Shown: positions 17,211-26,568 of the stretch, one piece after another
Numbering within the stretch: position 1 is the first letter of the stretch
Layout: the number at the start of each line of letters is the position of its first letter
DNA from: JAVVEG01 sp032251455
GTDB lineage: Bacteria > Pseudomonadota > Gammaproteobacteria > Pseudomonadales > Pseudohongiellaceae
Length of the DNA: 64,000 bases
Assembly (NCBI GenBank): GCA_032251455.1
Contig: JAVVEG010000007.1
Span: forward strand, 77,690 to 141,689
Direction: 5' to 3'
Notes under the pieces: generated by a model
Seen by the model: only the letters and a program-made list of their open reading frames with translations
Told to the model about the DNA's origin: nothing
The model's database searches: none
Position numbers and translations under genes: made by a program

Positions 17211-17741
17211 TTCGATATCAAACAGATCCAGCACCCTGCCAACACTGTGGTTGATCAGATCATCGATCGTTTTCGGTTTGCTGTACATGGCTGGCATCGG
17301 CGGGGCAATGATGGCGCCATATCTGGAAGCCTGCAGCAACAGTTCGCAATGACCGGTATGCAGCGGGGTCTCCCTGGGCATCAGAACCAGCCGCCGTTGC
17401 TCCTTGAGCATGACATCCGCAGTGCGCACCAGCAGATTATCGGCATAGGAGTGCACAATGGCGGACAGGGTTTTCATCGAACAGGGGGCGACAATCATAC
17501 CGTCGGTGCGAAAAGAGCCACTGGACAGGCTGGCGGCGAGGTCCTTGTTGGCATGCACATGATCAGCCAGGGCTTTCACCTCATTCACCTGCCAGTCGGT
17601 TTCCAGCGTAATGTTCAAGGCGGCCGAGGAGCTCATGATCAAGTGGGTTTCCACCCCGGAAATCTGCTGCAAAACTTCCAGCAGACGAATACCATAGATC
17701 AGTCCACTTGCCCCTGACATGCCAATGACGAGTCGCTTCAT
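17169..17741 (-). CDS. ubiX: Flavin prenyltransferase UbiX
   Basis: A 190-residue UbiX. It joins a dimethylallyl group to FMN to make prenylated FMN, the cofactor of the UbiD decarboxylase in ubiquinone synthesis. Motifs are GMSGASGLIYGIRLLEVL (FMN phosphate loop), IVAPCSMKTLSAI, the RRLVLMPRETPLH active-site segment and APPMPAMY. The ATG has GGAGG just upstream. ubiD is not in the window. It overlaps the TIGR02444 gene tail-to-tail by 42 bases. Confidence 0.96.
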   Translation of the reverse strand: MKRLVIGMSGASGLIYGIRLLEVLQQISGVETHLIMSSSAALNITLETDWQVNEVKALADHVHANKDLAASLSSGSFRTDGMIVAPCSMKTLSAIVHSYADNLLVRTADVMLKEQRRLVLMPRETPLHTGHCELLLQASRYGAIIAPPMPAMYSKPKTIDDLINHSVGRVLDLFDIESGLVRRWQGPESQ

Positions 17742-17887
17742 CCATTCCTCCCGATGAGCACCAATGCGGTGTCTGATTGCCAGCCATTCCGGCATCGTTG
17801 TAACATTATACCTCGCACAAGCTTGAGAAGCCTCCGAATCTCCACACTTGCCCACACACCTACCGACAAGACAAAACAGGTTCCCAC

Positions 17888-19156
17888 ATGCCCAAAGCCA
17901 ACCTCTTCTATGCCCAGTCCGGCGGTGTTACTGCTGTCATCAACGCCAGTGCCTGTGGGGTAATCGAGACCGCACGCCAGCATAAACAGCAGATTGGTAA
18001 AATCTACGCGGGTCTCAACGGCATCATCGGCGCCCTGCGTGAGGAACTGATCGATACCGGCAAGGAAAGCAAAACCACCATTGCTGCCCTGCGGCATACG
18101 CCTGCCGGAGCTTTTGGCTCCTGCCGCTACAAACTGCAAAAGGTGGCAGACAATGCGGCTGAATACGAACGGCTGATGGCTGTGTTTCGAGCACACAATA
18201 TCCGTTACTTTCTTTACAATGGCGGCGGGGATTCCCAGGATACCGCCAACAAGTTTGCCGAGTTCAGTCAGCAACAGGGTTTTCCCATCACCTGCATCGG
18301 CATCCCCAAGACCGTGGATAATGACCTGCCATTCACTGACAACTGTCCGGGGTTTGGTTCTGTGGCCAAATACGTTGCAGTCTCCATTCGCGAAGCGGGT
18401 CTGGATGTGGCATCGATGTGTGCAAGTTCAACCAAGGTGTTCGTCATGGAGGTCATGGGTCGCCATGCGGGCTGGATTGCAGGTGCAGCTGGGCTGGCCG
18501 TGGAGCAGGAAGGCGATGCCCCCCATATCATCCTGTTTCCAGAGATTCCGTTCGACCGGATAAAGTTCCTGAAAAAAGTGCAGCACTGTGTCCAACAGTT
18601 TGGTTACTGCGCAATTGTCGTCTCCGAAGGCGCTCAGGACAAGGATGGAAAATTTCTGGCCGACAGCGGTGGCAAGGATGCCTTTGGGCATACCCAACTG
18701 GGCGGGGTGGCCCCTTTTCTGGCAGACATGATCAAGCAGGAACTGGGCTATAAATATCATTGGGCCGTTTCCGATTACCTGCAGCGCGCAGCCCGGCACC
18801 TGGCCTCGAACACCGACGTGGAACAGGCCTATGCCATGGGCAAGGCCGCAGTGGAGTTTGCCCTTGCCGGCAAGAATGCCGTCATGCCGACGATCGTGCG
18901 CAAGCCGGGGAAAAGCTATCGCTGGACTGTGGGAGAGGTGGCACTGTCTCGCGTGGCCAATGTCGAGAAAAAAATGCCGCGAAACTACATAACAGCCGAT
19001 GGTTATGGGATTACCCAGAAAGCGCGGGACTATTTTTCACCCTTGATCATGGGCGAGGATTACCCGCCCTACCGCAACGGTCTCCCCCAATATGCACGCC
19101 TGAAGCGGGTACTGGCAAGCAAAAAACTGGAACCCTGGCCTTCTGAGGCTTCTTAG
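17888..19156 (+). CDS. Pyrophosphate-dependent 6-phosphofructokinase
   Basis: A 422-residue PFK. The key positions are NGGGDS at 111-116, with Asp at the site that is Gly in ATP-dependent enzymes, and IPKTVDND at 139-146, with the Lys typical of PPi enzymes. Both point to diphosphate-fructose-6-phosphate 1-phosphotransferase, a reversible glycolytic step. It also has GRHAGWIAGAAGL and KQELGYKYHW. Together with pgi in this window it covers upper glycolysis. Its TAG stop shares TTAG with the TAA of the convergent pdxH. Confidence 0.93.
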   Translation: MPKANLFYAQSGGVTAVINASACGVIETARQHKQQIGKIYAGLNGIIGALREELIDTGKESKTTIAALRHTPAGAFGSCRYKLQKVADNAAEYERLMAVFRAHNIRYFLYNGGGDSQDTANKFAEFSQQQGFPITCIGIPKTVDNDLPFTDNCPGFGSVAKYVAVSIREAGLDVASMCASSTKVFVMEVMGRHAGWIAGAAGLAVEQEGDAPHIILFPEIPFDRIKFLKKVQHCVQQFGYCAIVVSEGAQDKDGKFLADSGGKDAFGHTQLGGVAPFLADMIKQELGYKYHWAVSDYLQRAARHLASNTDVEQAYAMGKAAVEFALAGKNAVMPTIVRKPGKSYRWTVGEVALSRVANVEKKMPRNYITADGYGITQKARDYFSPLIMGEDYPPYRNGLPQYARLKRVLASKKLEPWPSEAS

Positions 19157-19797
19157 GGAGACAAACGCGAAATATCCCAGCTGCCACTGGCATTGCGTGT
19201 ATAGCAAAAGCGGTCATGCAAACGATGCGCACCGCCCTGCCAGAACTCAAATTGCACCGCTTGCACTCTGTATCCGCCCCAACCTTCAGGCCTGGGAACA
19301 TCCCTGTCGGCAAATCGCGCCAGGGTCTGTTGATACCTCTGCAGGAGTTCATCTCTTGAAGACAAGGGTTCACTCTGGGCTGAAGCCCAGGCGGCAATCT
19401 GGCTTTCCCGCGGCCGGGAAGAAAAGTAGCGATCAGACTCCTCTGCAGAGACCTTGCTCACCAGCCCACCGACACTGACCTGGCGCTCTATGGCATACCA
19501 GGGAAAATGCAGACTGACCTGCTGATTCTCAGCCATATCCCTGGCCTTGTGGCTGGCATAATTCGTATAAAAAACCAAGCCTGCCTCATCCAGATGTTTC
19601 AGTAGCACGATGCGCTGTGATGGGGCCTTGCTGGCCGAGACCGTGGACAGAATCATCGCGGTTGGGTCGGCAAGCTCCATACTGATTGCCTGTTGCAACC
19701 AGGTATTCAGTTGCTGTACCGGATCAGCCAGTAGATTTTGCCGGCTCAAACCAGCCTTGAGGTATTCGCGCCTGATTCCGGCCAGATCCATCGTCAT
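19153..19797 (-). CDS. pdxH: Pyridoxamine/pyridoxine 5'-phosphate oxidase
   Basis: An FMN-dependent oxidase of about 214 residues making pyridoxal 5'-phosphate. Typical PdxH segments are QRIVLLKHLDEAGLVFYTNY, SHKARDMAENQQVSLHFPW, ERQVSVGG, YFSSRPRESQIAAWAS and the C-terminal PEGWGGYRV ... FEFWQGGAHRLHDR, which holds the substrate and FMN contacts. I prefer the ATG at 19797 for the AGGGA upstream; an ATG at 19821 would add eight residues. pdxJ, the preceding step of the pathway, is about 8 kb away. Confidence 0.95.
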   Translation of the reverse strand: MTMDLAGIRREYLKAGLSRQNLLADPVQQLNTWLQQAISMELADPTAMILSTVSASKAPSQRIVLLKHLDEAGLVFYTNYASHKARDMAENQQVSLHFPWYAIERQVSVGGLVSKVSAEESDRYFSSRPRESQIAAWASAQSEPLSSRDELLQRYQQTLARFADRDVPRPEGWGGYRVQAVQFEFWQGGAHRLHDRFCYTRNASGSWDISRLSP

Positions 19798-19830
19798 TGT
19801 TTCCCTGTTGCCGTCTGCCATGAGCAGATT

Positions 19831-20475
19831 TCAGTAAAGCAATTTGCCATGTTCCCACATCTGCGGCCGAATGCTGCCAGTCGGGTAATAAAAGGTACCT
19901 GGCCCATGTTTTTCATTAGCGAAAAAGCCGCCAACATACTTTTGCCCATCCGGCCAGCGATAAGTCCCCTGCCCGTGATAGAAATCTGTCATGAATTCAC
20001 CCGTGTAATTCTCTGTATTCCGCGACAGCCAGTCCGCTGAGTACTTGTTCTCAACCCAGTCGTGAAGCCCGAAGAAATAGGATCCATGGCCATGCCGCTT
20101 ATCATCCTTCCATTCGCCGATATAGAGTTTATCCACACCATTGTAATAGGTGCCACGACCGCTGCGGATACCCTCATCCCAGTTACCGTCGTAATAGGCA
20201 CGATGGTTGATACTGACCATCTCGGTCAGCTTGCCCTGACCATGGTACTTGCCATCCTTGAAGTTGCCACGGTAATGGCCGGTGCCGAAACTGGTCTTGA
20301 TTTCCAGCACGCCGTAGCCATTCTGGCAATCACCATAAATACATTGCCTGGACAGTTCACGCGGCGGTTCCCTGCCAGCCAGCTGCGCCATGACAGAAGC
20401 CGACGCCAGCAACAGCATGACGGACAGCAACGCCTGTAGCTTGCTGCAATGGTTCTGCTGTCGTCTGTACCTCAT
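19831..20475 (-). CDS. Exported MORN-repeat protein
   Basis: A 214-residue protein with a signal peptide (cleavage near SVMA) and five MORN repeats, for example YRGNFKDGKYHGQGKL, YDGNWDEGIRSGRGTY, YIGEWKDDKRHGHGSY and YTGEFMTDFYHGQGTY. Two Cys flank the first mature segment (RQCIYGDCQNGYG). MORN repeats form extended beta hairpins that bind proteins or lipids; a periplasmic structural role is inferred. It sits between pdxH and the ybbP gene on the same strand. Confidence 0.88.
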   Translation of the reverse strand: MRYRRQQNHCSKLQALLSVMLLLASASVMAQLAGREPPRELSRQCIYGDCQNGYGVLEIKTSFGTGHYRGNFKDGKYHGQGKLTEMVSINHRAYYDGNWDEGIRSGRGTYYNGVDKLYIGEWKDDKRHGHGSYFFGLHDWVENKYSADWLSRNTENYTGEFMTDFYHGQGTYRWPDGQKYVGGFFANEKHGPGTFYYPTGSIRPQMWEHGKLLY

Positions 20476-20500
20476 CGATTACTCCTGTTTTTCCGTTTGT

Positions 20501-23110
20501 TCAAACTGCCGTTCTCAGCACGATCAGAGGGCTGGTGCTGACAACTCGCCTGGTTGCCATGACACCGAGCAGGGCAATGATCAATGTGCCGAGTAACGGA
20601 CCGGTCAACCAAACCCAGTAATGTGGGGAGAATGTCTGCTCGAACTCCTCTGTCTGCAGGTAGTACAAACTGATTTCAGCGCCCAGCGTGGCAATGATAC
20701 CAGCAACCAGCCCAATCACGGCAAACTCGATCACCAGGCTGCTCAGAATCAACTTCCTGCCTGCTCCCAGGGTACGCAGTATCGCATTCTCGCGAAACCG
20801 CTCGTCCAGTGTGGCATTCACGCAGGCCAGCAACACCAGGGCACCGCTGGCCAGCACCAGAAATGCAATCAGCTCGATGGCCGAGGTAACCTGGGCAATG
20901 ATGCTCTGTATCTGTTCAATCAGCGCATCAATCTCCAGCACCACTATGGTGGGAAACTGGCGGATCAGATCATTCAGAAACAGTTTCTGTTCCTGTGCCA
21001 TCAGGGCAGTGGACAGATAGGTGGCTCCGACAAAATCCATGGTGCCAGGGGAGAAAATAAAAAAGAAATTGGGCTGCATATTATCCCAGCGCACTGATCG
21101 CAGGTTCTGTACAGTCACACTGATCAACTCGCCTGCGCCCACCCGAAACTCAAGCACATCACCTGTTCTGACTCCCAGCCGGGATGCATAGTCCGCCTCT
21201 ACTGAAACCAGGCCAGGCTGAGCATCCTCATACCACCATTCTCCATCCACAACCGTGTTGTCAGGCGGCAGGTCCGGTACCCAGGTGACCTGGCGATTGA
21301 TGACCCGGTTGTTTCCTCCTGCTCGCCGTTCCCCGCCCTCTTCCTGTTCATCAGCGCCCTCGCTCGTGTTGCGCTCAGTCAGATTACGCCCTCCCTCTTC
21401 ATTATCTCCCCAGGGGCGGCGGGGCGTCTCACCATTGACCGAAACCAGCCCGGCTGTCGCCATTGGGTAGAACTGGTTCGCTTGTATCCCCCGGCTTTCG
21501 AAAAATTCTGTGATACCCGCCACCTGTGATTGTGACACATTCATCAGGAAATGATTCGGGGTATCCTCGGGCAGTTGCGCCTGCCAGTCTGAAATCAATC
21601 CCGTACGCAGCAAGGTCAGGGTCAGCAGGGACATGATGGTGAGCGAGAACACCAGAACCTGTAGAACACTCTGCTTGCGCCGTCGCCGTGTGGCCGACAT
21701 CGCCAGCTTCCAGGCACTGCCGGCATGCATGCCGGCCGCCGCGCCCGAGCGCAGTAGAAACCAGGAAATCAAGGACAGCACGGCAACAGTGCCCGCAACC
21801 GCCAGCACCAGCACCGCTGTCAAAAAAACATCCTGGCTGTACCAGAGCACCAGGGCCAATGCTCCCCCCATCCCGAAGATATACGGTAGCCTGGCACTTA
21901 AATTCTGCTCGTCCATGTCTTTGCGCAACACCCGCAAAGGTGAGGTATCACGCAAGGCCAATAAGGGGGGCAAGGCAAAAGACAGCAGACAGATAAACGC
22001 GGTCAATGCACCGATGATGTAGGGCGTATTGGCTGCCGCAGGCAAGCTTATCGGTATCACCGAGCTGAGTGTCAGCAGAATCATCTCATGTACGGCCCAA
22101 CCCAGTACCGAGCCGATGACAATCGCGATTACCGCCACCAGAATCTGAATCAGCAGATAGATGGCTGACACCTGGGCCGAAGTACAACCCAGAGTCTTGA
22201 GGATGGCGGCATAATCAAAATGCCGCTCACTGTAGCGTCTTGCCGTCAAGGCAATAGCCACCCCGGCCAGCAGCACGGCAAACAGGCTGCCCAGCATCAG
22301 AAAACTTTCCGCCCGGTTCAGCGCCTCACTGACTTCCTGACTCTCATCCCGCACATCACGCAGCCGGAACCCCTCATTGGCCTGGGTATCGAACCACTCC
22401 TCGTACTCTGTCAAGGTTCTCTGGTCGCCGGCAAACAGATAGCGATAGCTCACCCGACTGCCCGTCTGAATGACGTTGGTGGCGGGCATATCGGCAAGAT
22501 TGAACAGCAATCGGGGCCCGGCATTATCCAGCATATTCCCCTGCTGGCGGTCAGGCTCCTGCACGATGACCCGGGTCACCGTCAACTGTGCCTCACCCAC
22601 GTAGATGGCATCACCCACTGCAATATCCAGAGCTGGCAATATCCGCGACTCCACCCAGGCCTCGCCAACGCCGGGGCCACCGACAATCTCCTGCCCGGCG
22701 GTAAAGGGCTGATCCGCAACCAGCAGATTACCCCGCAGCGGATAGGCATCACTGACTGCCTTGGCGGACACCAGGGTATTATCCTGGTCCGAGAAGGCCA
22801 TGGAGGCAAAGGAGATGAACTCGGCTGTTTGCAGCCCTCGCGCCCGCGCCTCCTCCAACCATTCTTCAGGTGCCTGCTGACGGCCGCTGAGCACACGGTC
22901 TGCCGCCAGCATATTGGCCGATTCCAGCAACAGGGCCTGTTCCAGGCGATCGGTGAACAGGGCAATCCCGGTCACCGACGTGACTGCCATGATCATGGCC
23001 AGCAACAGCAGGCGCAGCTCGCCGCCACGCCAGTCGCGCCACAGCAGGCGGCCAGAGAGCCGCAACAGGGTACTGAGATGAAGAACTCCCGTATTGCTCT
23101 GTTCAGCCAT
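20501..23110 (-). CDS. ybbP: ABC transporter permease, YbbP-like (FtsX family)
   Basis: An 869-residue permease with two FtsX modules: an N-terminal anchor, a long periplasmic region, three helices (about 270-390, starting SFLMLGSLFAVLLAGVAIAL), a central TM pair, a second periplasmic region and a last group of helices (about 745-865). In E. coli, YbbA-YbbP lies next to tesA, exactly as here. The substrate is unknown; lipoprotein or lipid handling is suspected. The second periplasmic loop has a highly polar Glu/Arg/Gly stretch (about residues 568-608, including EEGGRNL and EQEEGGERRAGG) that looks like an insertion. It overlaps ybbA by 8 bases. Confidence 0.9.
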   Translation of the reverse strand: MAEQSNTGVLHLSTLLRLSGRLLWRDWRGGELRLLLLAMIMAVTSVTGIALFTDRLEQALLLESANMLAADRVLSGRQQAPEEWLEEARARGLQTAEFISFASMAFSDQDNTLVSAKAVSDAYPLRGNLLVADQPFTAGQEIVGGPGVGEAWVESRILPALDIAVGDAIYVGEAQLTVTRVIVQEPDRQQGNMLDNAGPRLLFNLADMPATNVIQTGSRVSYRYLFAGDQRTLTEYEEWFDTQANEGFRLRDVRDESQEVSEALNRAESFLMLGSLFAVLLAGVAIALTARRYSERHFDYAAILKTLGCTSAQVSAIYLLIQILVAVIAIVIGSVLGWAVHEMILLTLSSVIPISLPAAANTPYIIGALTAFICLLSFALPPLLALRDTSPLRVLRKDMDEQNLSARLPYIFGMGGALALVLWYSQDVFLTAVLVLAVAGTVAVLSLISWFLLRSGAAAGMHAGSAWKLAMSATRRRRKQSVLQVLVFSLTIMSLLTLTLLRTGLISDWQAQLPEDTPNHFLMNVSQSQVAGITEFFESRGIQANQFYPMATAGLVSVNGETPRRPWGDNEEGGRNLTERNTSEGADEQEEGGERRAGGNNRVINRQVTWVPDLPPDNTVVDGEWWYEDAQPGLVSVEADYASRLGVRTGDVLEFRVGAGELISVTVQNLRSVRWDNMQPNFFFIFSPGTMDFVGATYLSTALMAQEQKLFLNDLIRQFPTIVVLEIDALIEQIQSIIAQVTSAIELIAFLVLASGALVLLACVNATLDERFRENAILRTLGAGRKLILSSLVIEFAVIGLVAGIIATLGAEISLYYLQTEEFEQTFSPHYWVWLTGPLLGTLIIALLGVMATRRVVSTSPLIVLRTAV

Positions 23111-23828
23111 GAGCAGTCTCCCGCAGCGCAGCGGCACTATCAGCACCTGCATCGGTACTGGCTGCCACCTCACCTGCCACCTCACCCGCAACCAGGCGGA
23201 TAATCCGATGGCATTTACTGGCCAGGCGTTCGTCATGGGTCACCAGTACCAGCGTGGTGCCGTATTCCCGATTCAGGGCAAACAACAGCTCAATTACCTT
23301 GCCGCCTGTTGCTGTGTCCAGGTTTCCGGTGGGTTCGTCCGCAAACAATATCTTGGCATCCGAACCGAAGGCACGGGCTATGGCCACACGTTGCTGTTCT
23401 CCGCCGGACAGCTGATTGGGGTAGTGATGAGCCCGGTCTGCCAAGCCAACCCGCTCCAGCAGAATCTGCGCCTTCTCCCTGGCATGGCGATCATTCTTCA
23501 GCTCTATCGGGATCATGACATTTTCCAGAGCGGTAAGGCTGGGCAATAATTGAAACGATTGAAATACAAACCCTACCAGGCGTCCGCGCAGAATTGCCCG
23601 GGCCTCTTCATCCATGGTGCTGAGATTGTTGCCATCCAGGCGGACTTCCCCTGCGGTGGCACTATCCAGTCCAGCCATCAGGCCCAGCAGCGTAGACTTG
23701 CCTGAACCGGAGGCTCCCACAATGGCAACCGTCTCTGCCTCCTCCACACGCAGATTGATACCTTTCAGAATCCGCAACAATCCCTCGCTGGTCATGACTT
23801 CCTTGCTTAGATTTTCAATCTCAATCAT
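23103..23828 (-). CDS. ybbA: ABC transporter ATP-binding protein, YbbA-like
   Basis: A 241-residue ATPase of the LolD/MacB-like class: Walker A GASGSGKST, Q-loop FVFQSFQLLPSLTALENVM, signature LSGGEQQRVAIARA, Walker B ILFADEP and the H-loop VTHD. It powers the YbbP permease encoded directly downstream. The C-terminal tail beyond RLVAGE contains a small tandem duplication (GEVAGEVA) and is Ala-rich. It diverges from tesA across a 264-base gap that holds tandem repeats. Confidence 0.94.
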   Translation of the reverse strand: MIEIENLSKEVMTSEGLLRILKGINLRVEEAETVAIVGASGSGKSTLLGLMAGLDSATAGEVRLDGNNLSTMDEEARAILRGRLVGFVFQSFQLLPSLTALENVMIPIELKNDRHAREKAQILLERVGLADRAHHYPNQLSGGEQQRVAIARAFGSDAKILFADEPTGNLDTATGGKVIELLFALNREYGTTLVLVTHDERLASKCHRIIRLVAGEVAGEVAASTDAGADSAAALRETAHG

Positions 23829-23886
23829 TCGTAGTATCCTTCCCGTACCGGATTGTTCCGGGTATCAATATCGGGGCATATGTGCC

Positions 23887-23954
23887 AGAGTATTCGAAAA
23901 GAGTTTCCAGCAAGAGTATTCAACACAAGAGTACCCAACAAGAGTATCCAAAAA
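23887..23954 (+). repeat. Five degenerate 13-15-bp tandem copies between ybbA and tesA
   Basis: Consecutive copies are AGAGTATTCGAAA, AGAGTTTCCAGCA, AGAGTATTCAACACA, AGAGTACCCAACA and AGAGTATCCAAAAA. They fill the middle of the region where the divergent promoters of ybbA and tesA should lie. Units share AGAGTAT/CCCAA; no protein is encoded. Confidence 0.85.
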
Positions 23955-24092
23955 AGTTTGTAGCGTGACCAGAGCAGTACCGGGAACCTCTCATCAGTAT
24001 GATACGTTGAAAGTTTACAAATCAGTTCATATCAGCAGATAGTGTTTCCGATAATCCTGACCCAAACCATGATCCAAACATTGTAACGACTT

Positions 24093-24764
24093 ATGCAGCA
24101 GAAATCCCACAGCACTTTGCAGAGAAGGAAAGTCACCGCCCGGTCTACCCTGCCACTGTTTTTCCTGCTTTTATTTGCTTCCCTGATCGCAGCTTACGGA
24201 CATGCGGAAGATGCTCAGGGCAAAAGCATACTCGTATTCGGCGACAGCCTCAGCGCAGCCTATGGCATTGATGAGGAAGCTGGCTGGGTCAACCTCCTGG
24301 CCGAGCAAATGATCATCAGGGAACTGCCGCATCGGGTTTCCAATGCCAGCGTCAGCGGGGAAACCACCTCAGGGGGACTGGCCCGGTTGCCCGCGATTCT
24401 GGATCAGCAAAAACCTGATATCGTCATTCTGGAACTGGGTGGCAATGACGGCCTGCGCGGCCTGCCAATCCGCAATATTCGGCAGAATCTGCTGGCCATG
24501 ATCGATCTCATCGAGGCCAGTGGTGCCCAGACCATCCTGGCAGGTATCCAGATACCTCCCAATTATGGTCCCCGCTATACTGGCCCCTTTGCCAGCATTT
24601 TTCCTGAGATTGCGCAAGAGAGAGATCTGCTGCTTGTGCCTTTCCTGATCGAAGGCATTCCTGAACATGCCGAACTGATGCAAAATGATGGCATCCATCC
24701 TGTCGCCGAGGCCCAGCCCATCGTCGTGGAAAATGTCTGGCCTGTACTTGAACGGGCCCTGTAG
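24093..24764 (+). CDS. tesA: Arylesterase/lysophospholipase TesA (SGNH hydrolase)
   Basis: A 223-residue periplasmic multifunctional esterase (thioesterase I, lysophospholipase L1). After a signal peptide (about 16-38) come block I GDSLSAAYG with nucleophile Ser52, block II Gly in VSGETTSGG, block III GGNDGLRG and block V DGIHP with the catalytic His. All four SGNH residues are present. The position divergent from ybbA-ybbP matches the E. coli layout. Confidence 0.95.
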   Translation: MQQKSHSTLQRRKVTARSTLPLFFLLLFASLIAAYGHAEDAQGKSILVFGDSLSAAYGIDEEAGWVNLLAEQMIIRELPHRVSNASVSGETTSGGLARLPAILDQQKPDIVILELGGNDGLRGLPIRNIRQNLLAMIDLIEASGAQTILAGIQIPPNYGPRYTGPFASIFPEIAQERDLLLVPFLIEGIPEHAELMQNDGIHPVAEAQPIVVENVWPVLERAL

Positions 24765-24813
24765 TTCAGATCTTTGATGGAAACCCGCTGGTTCAGCAGA
24801 GACCTGGCGCCGC

Positions 24814-25203
24814 CTACAGAGACAGCCTGATGGTATCCATCTCGCTGATATCGAAACCACGCCCTCGATACCATCTTTTCAGCGCCAGCACATCCCCCTT
24901 GGCCTCGCCATAAATCATGGCGACCTGATGACTTTGACAGTATTCAATCACCTCATCAAGCAAGGCACTGCCGATGCCCTGGCCGCGAAAATTCTGTAGA
25001 ACCTCAATATTCTTCAGACAGTAGCTGACCGATGGCGTGTCTGTAGCCGGCACAAACCCCATTCGGATTTTTGCCGACCCGCGGTTGAGTTGCGCGTAGG
25101 CGATGGGCGTTGCGCCACTGTATACCCGGAAAACCAGTTGCTGCGCCAGTCCCTTGGGCACTACCACCTGTAAATCCGGCATACTGCATACCAGCCTTTT
25201 CAT
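24814..25203 (-). CDS. GNAT family N-acetyltransferase
   Basis: A 129-residue acetyltransferase. The acetyl-CoA loop is NFRGQGIGSALLDEVI, followed by ALKRWYRGRGFDI at the C-terminal motif. Substrate unknown. Its ATG overlaps the TGA of the upstream MFS gene (ATGA, 25200-25203), so the two are likely one operon. The tail is convergent with tesA. Confidence 0.88.
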   Translation of the reverse strand: MKRLVCSMPDLQVVVPKGLAQQLVFRVYSGATPIAYAQLNRGSAKIRMGFVPATDTPSVSYCLKNIEVLQNFRGQGIGSALLDEVIEYCQSHQVAMIYGEAKGDVLALKRWYRGRGFDISEMDTIRLSL

Positions 25204-26477
25204 AACTGCTCCTGAGCTTTCCCAAATACAGGCCTGTGTGCAGGGATGGCCAGCAACATCCCCGCTGAGGCCAGATTACAGACACCCATCAACAGGAAAG
25301 CATTATCATACGTGCCAAAGGTATCATAATGCCATGCCGCAAGCACCGGCCCGATGGCCGACATGGCAAAGGAAAAAGGCATGGCCGTGCTGCGGACTGC
25401 TCCCAGATAACGTCGGCCAAAAAATGAGGCCCAGATGACTTCCTGCAAGGGAATCAGGCCTCCCCAGCCCAAACCCATCAACAGAAAACTGGCATAAACC
25501 AGCGCATCAATCTGGCTGCGCACGCTGAACACAATCAGGATCACCGCCAGACCCGTAATCGCTGCGCCCAATGCGGCCAGTGGTTTGGCACTGAAACGAT
25601 CGATGAAAATACCCCAGAAAGGTTTGCTGAGAAAGGCAGGCACTGAGGTCAGGGAGATCATTCCTGCTGCCAGCAAGCGGGGATATCCGGCATCTGTCAT
25701 GTAGGGAATGGTCTGCAACAGCATGACGGTGACCGATATCTGGAACAAACCAAAAGCGAGCACCAGCGCATAGAAGCGTCCGGTACGCATCGCCTGGCTT
25801 CGGGTCATGGACGTATTGTAGTCCACATTGGCGGCGGAGTGCGGAGAGGAGTCGATTTCTTCACCCGACTTACCATCCGGATGCATGGCATAGTCTTCCG
25901 GGCTGCGACGAACCACCAGGGCGGCAGGCAGTATCAGCACGGCCGCCACCACCCCCAGAACATGCCAGGCAACGCGCCAGCCCAGCATATCAACCAGCCA
26001 GGTTGAAACGGGAGGAATCAGTATGCCGCCCAGGGAAATGCCCATCGCAGCCAGGGCCACTGCCCGTCCACGACGCTCGACAAACCATTTGCCCAGAGTG
26101 ACATTGACCACCAGATTGCCGATCATGCCGGCACCGATGGTGAGGATCAGCCCGTTCAGCAGCAGCCAGTGACTGAGATTCTGCACGCCACCCAGCGCAA
26201 ACACTGCACCAGAAAGAATCACCATACCGGCCAGTATGAAGGGCCTGCCACCATATCGGTCGATGGAGGCCCCGATGGCGAATCCGGTAAAGGCCGTCAC
26301 CATTTGCCCGATCGAGCGGGCCGAAGTAAATTCAGCCCGACTCCAGCCAAACTCCTCGGTCATGGGGATCATGAAGGCCCCCACCACATAGTTCTGCAGA
26401 CCGATAGCGACAAACTGGGTGACAAATGCTGCCAACACTATCCAGTACCCGTAAAAAACCGGCTTTCTCTGCAGCAA
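25200..26477 (-). CDS. MFS transporter (monocarboxylate/oxalate-formate-like)
   Basis: A 425-residue, 12-helix major facilitator. The first helix YGYWIVLAAFVTQFVAIGLQ, the loop DRYGGRPFILAG between helices 2 and 3, and the central cytoplasmic loop (about 195-225) are typical of the OFA/MCT-like branch that carries small monocarboxylates. The start is a TTG; a stop codon lies five codons upstream and no ATG precedes helix 1, so TTG is the best choice. Coupled to the following GNAT gene. The substrate is not readable. Confidence 0.9.
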   Translation of the reverse strand: MLQRKPVFYGYWIVLAAFVTQFVAIGLQNYVVGAFMIPMTEEFGWSRAEFTSARSIGQMVTAFTGFAIGASIDRYGGRPFILAGMVILSGAVFALGGVQNLSHWLLLNGLILTIGAGMIGNLVVNVTLGKWFVERRGRAVALAAMGISLGGILIPPVSTWLVDMLGWRVAWHVLGVVAAVLILPAALVVRRSPEDYAMHPDGKSGEEIDSSPHSAANVDYNTSMTRSQAMRTGRFYALVLAFGLFQISVTVMLLQTIPYMTDAGYPRLLAAGMISLTSVPAFLSKPFWGIFIDRFSAKPLAALGAAITGLAVILIVFSVRSQIDALVYASFLLMGLGWGGLIPLQEVIWASFFGRRYLGAVRSTAMPFSFAMSAIGPVLAAWHYDTFGTYDNAFLLMGVCNLASAGMLLAIPAHRPVFGKAQEQL

Positions 26478-26568
26478 AACAGGCGACCCGCATCAATGAT
26501 TTCCGGCTATTTTACTCTATCGGTCCTGCACACAGCCATGCCTATTGTCGGGAACAGGCATGCGGTCT

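Noticed and set aside
22220..23203. 327-codon plus-strand open frame
   Set aside because: It is antisense to ybbP and the end of ybbA, and its His/Gln-rich product is typical of a shadow frame.
23887..23954. Possible CRISPR array in the ybbA/tesA gap
   Set aside because: Units are 13-15 bases in direct contact without spacers, and no cas genes are present.
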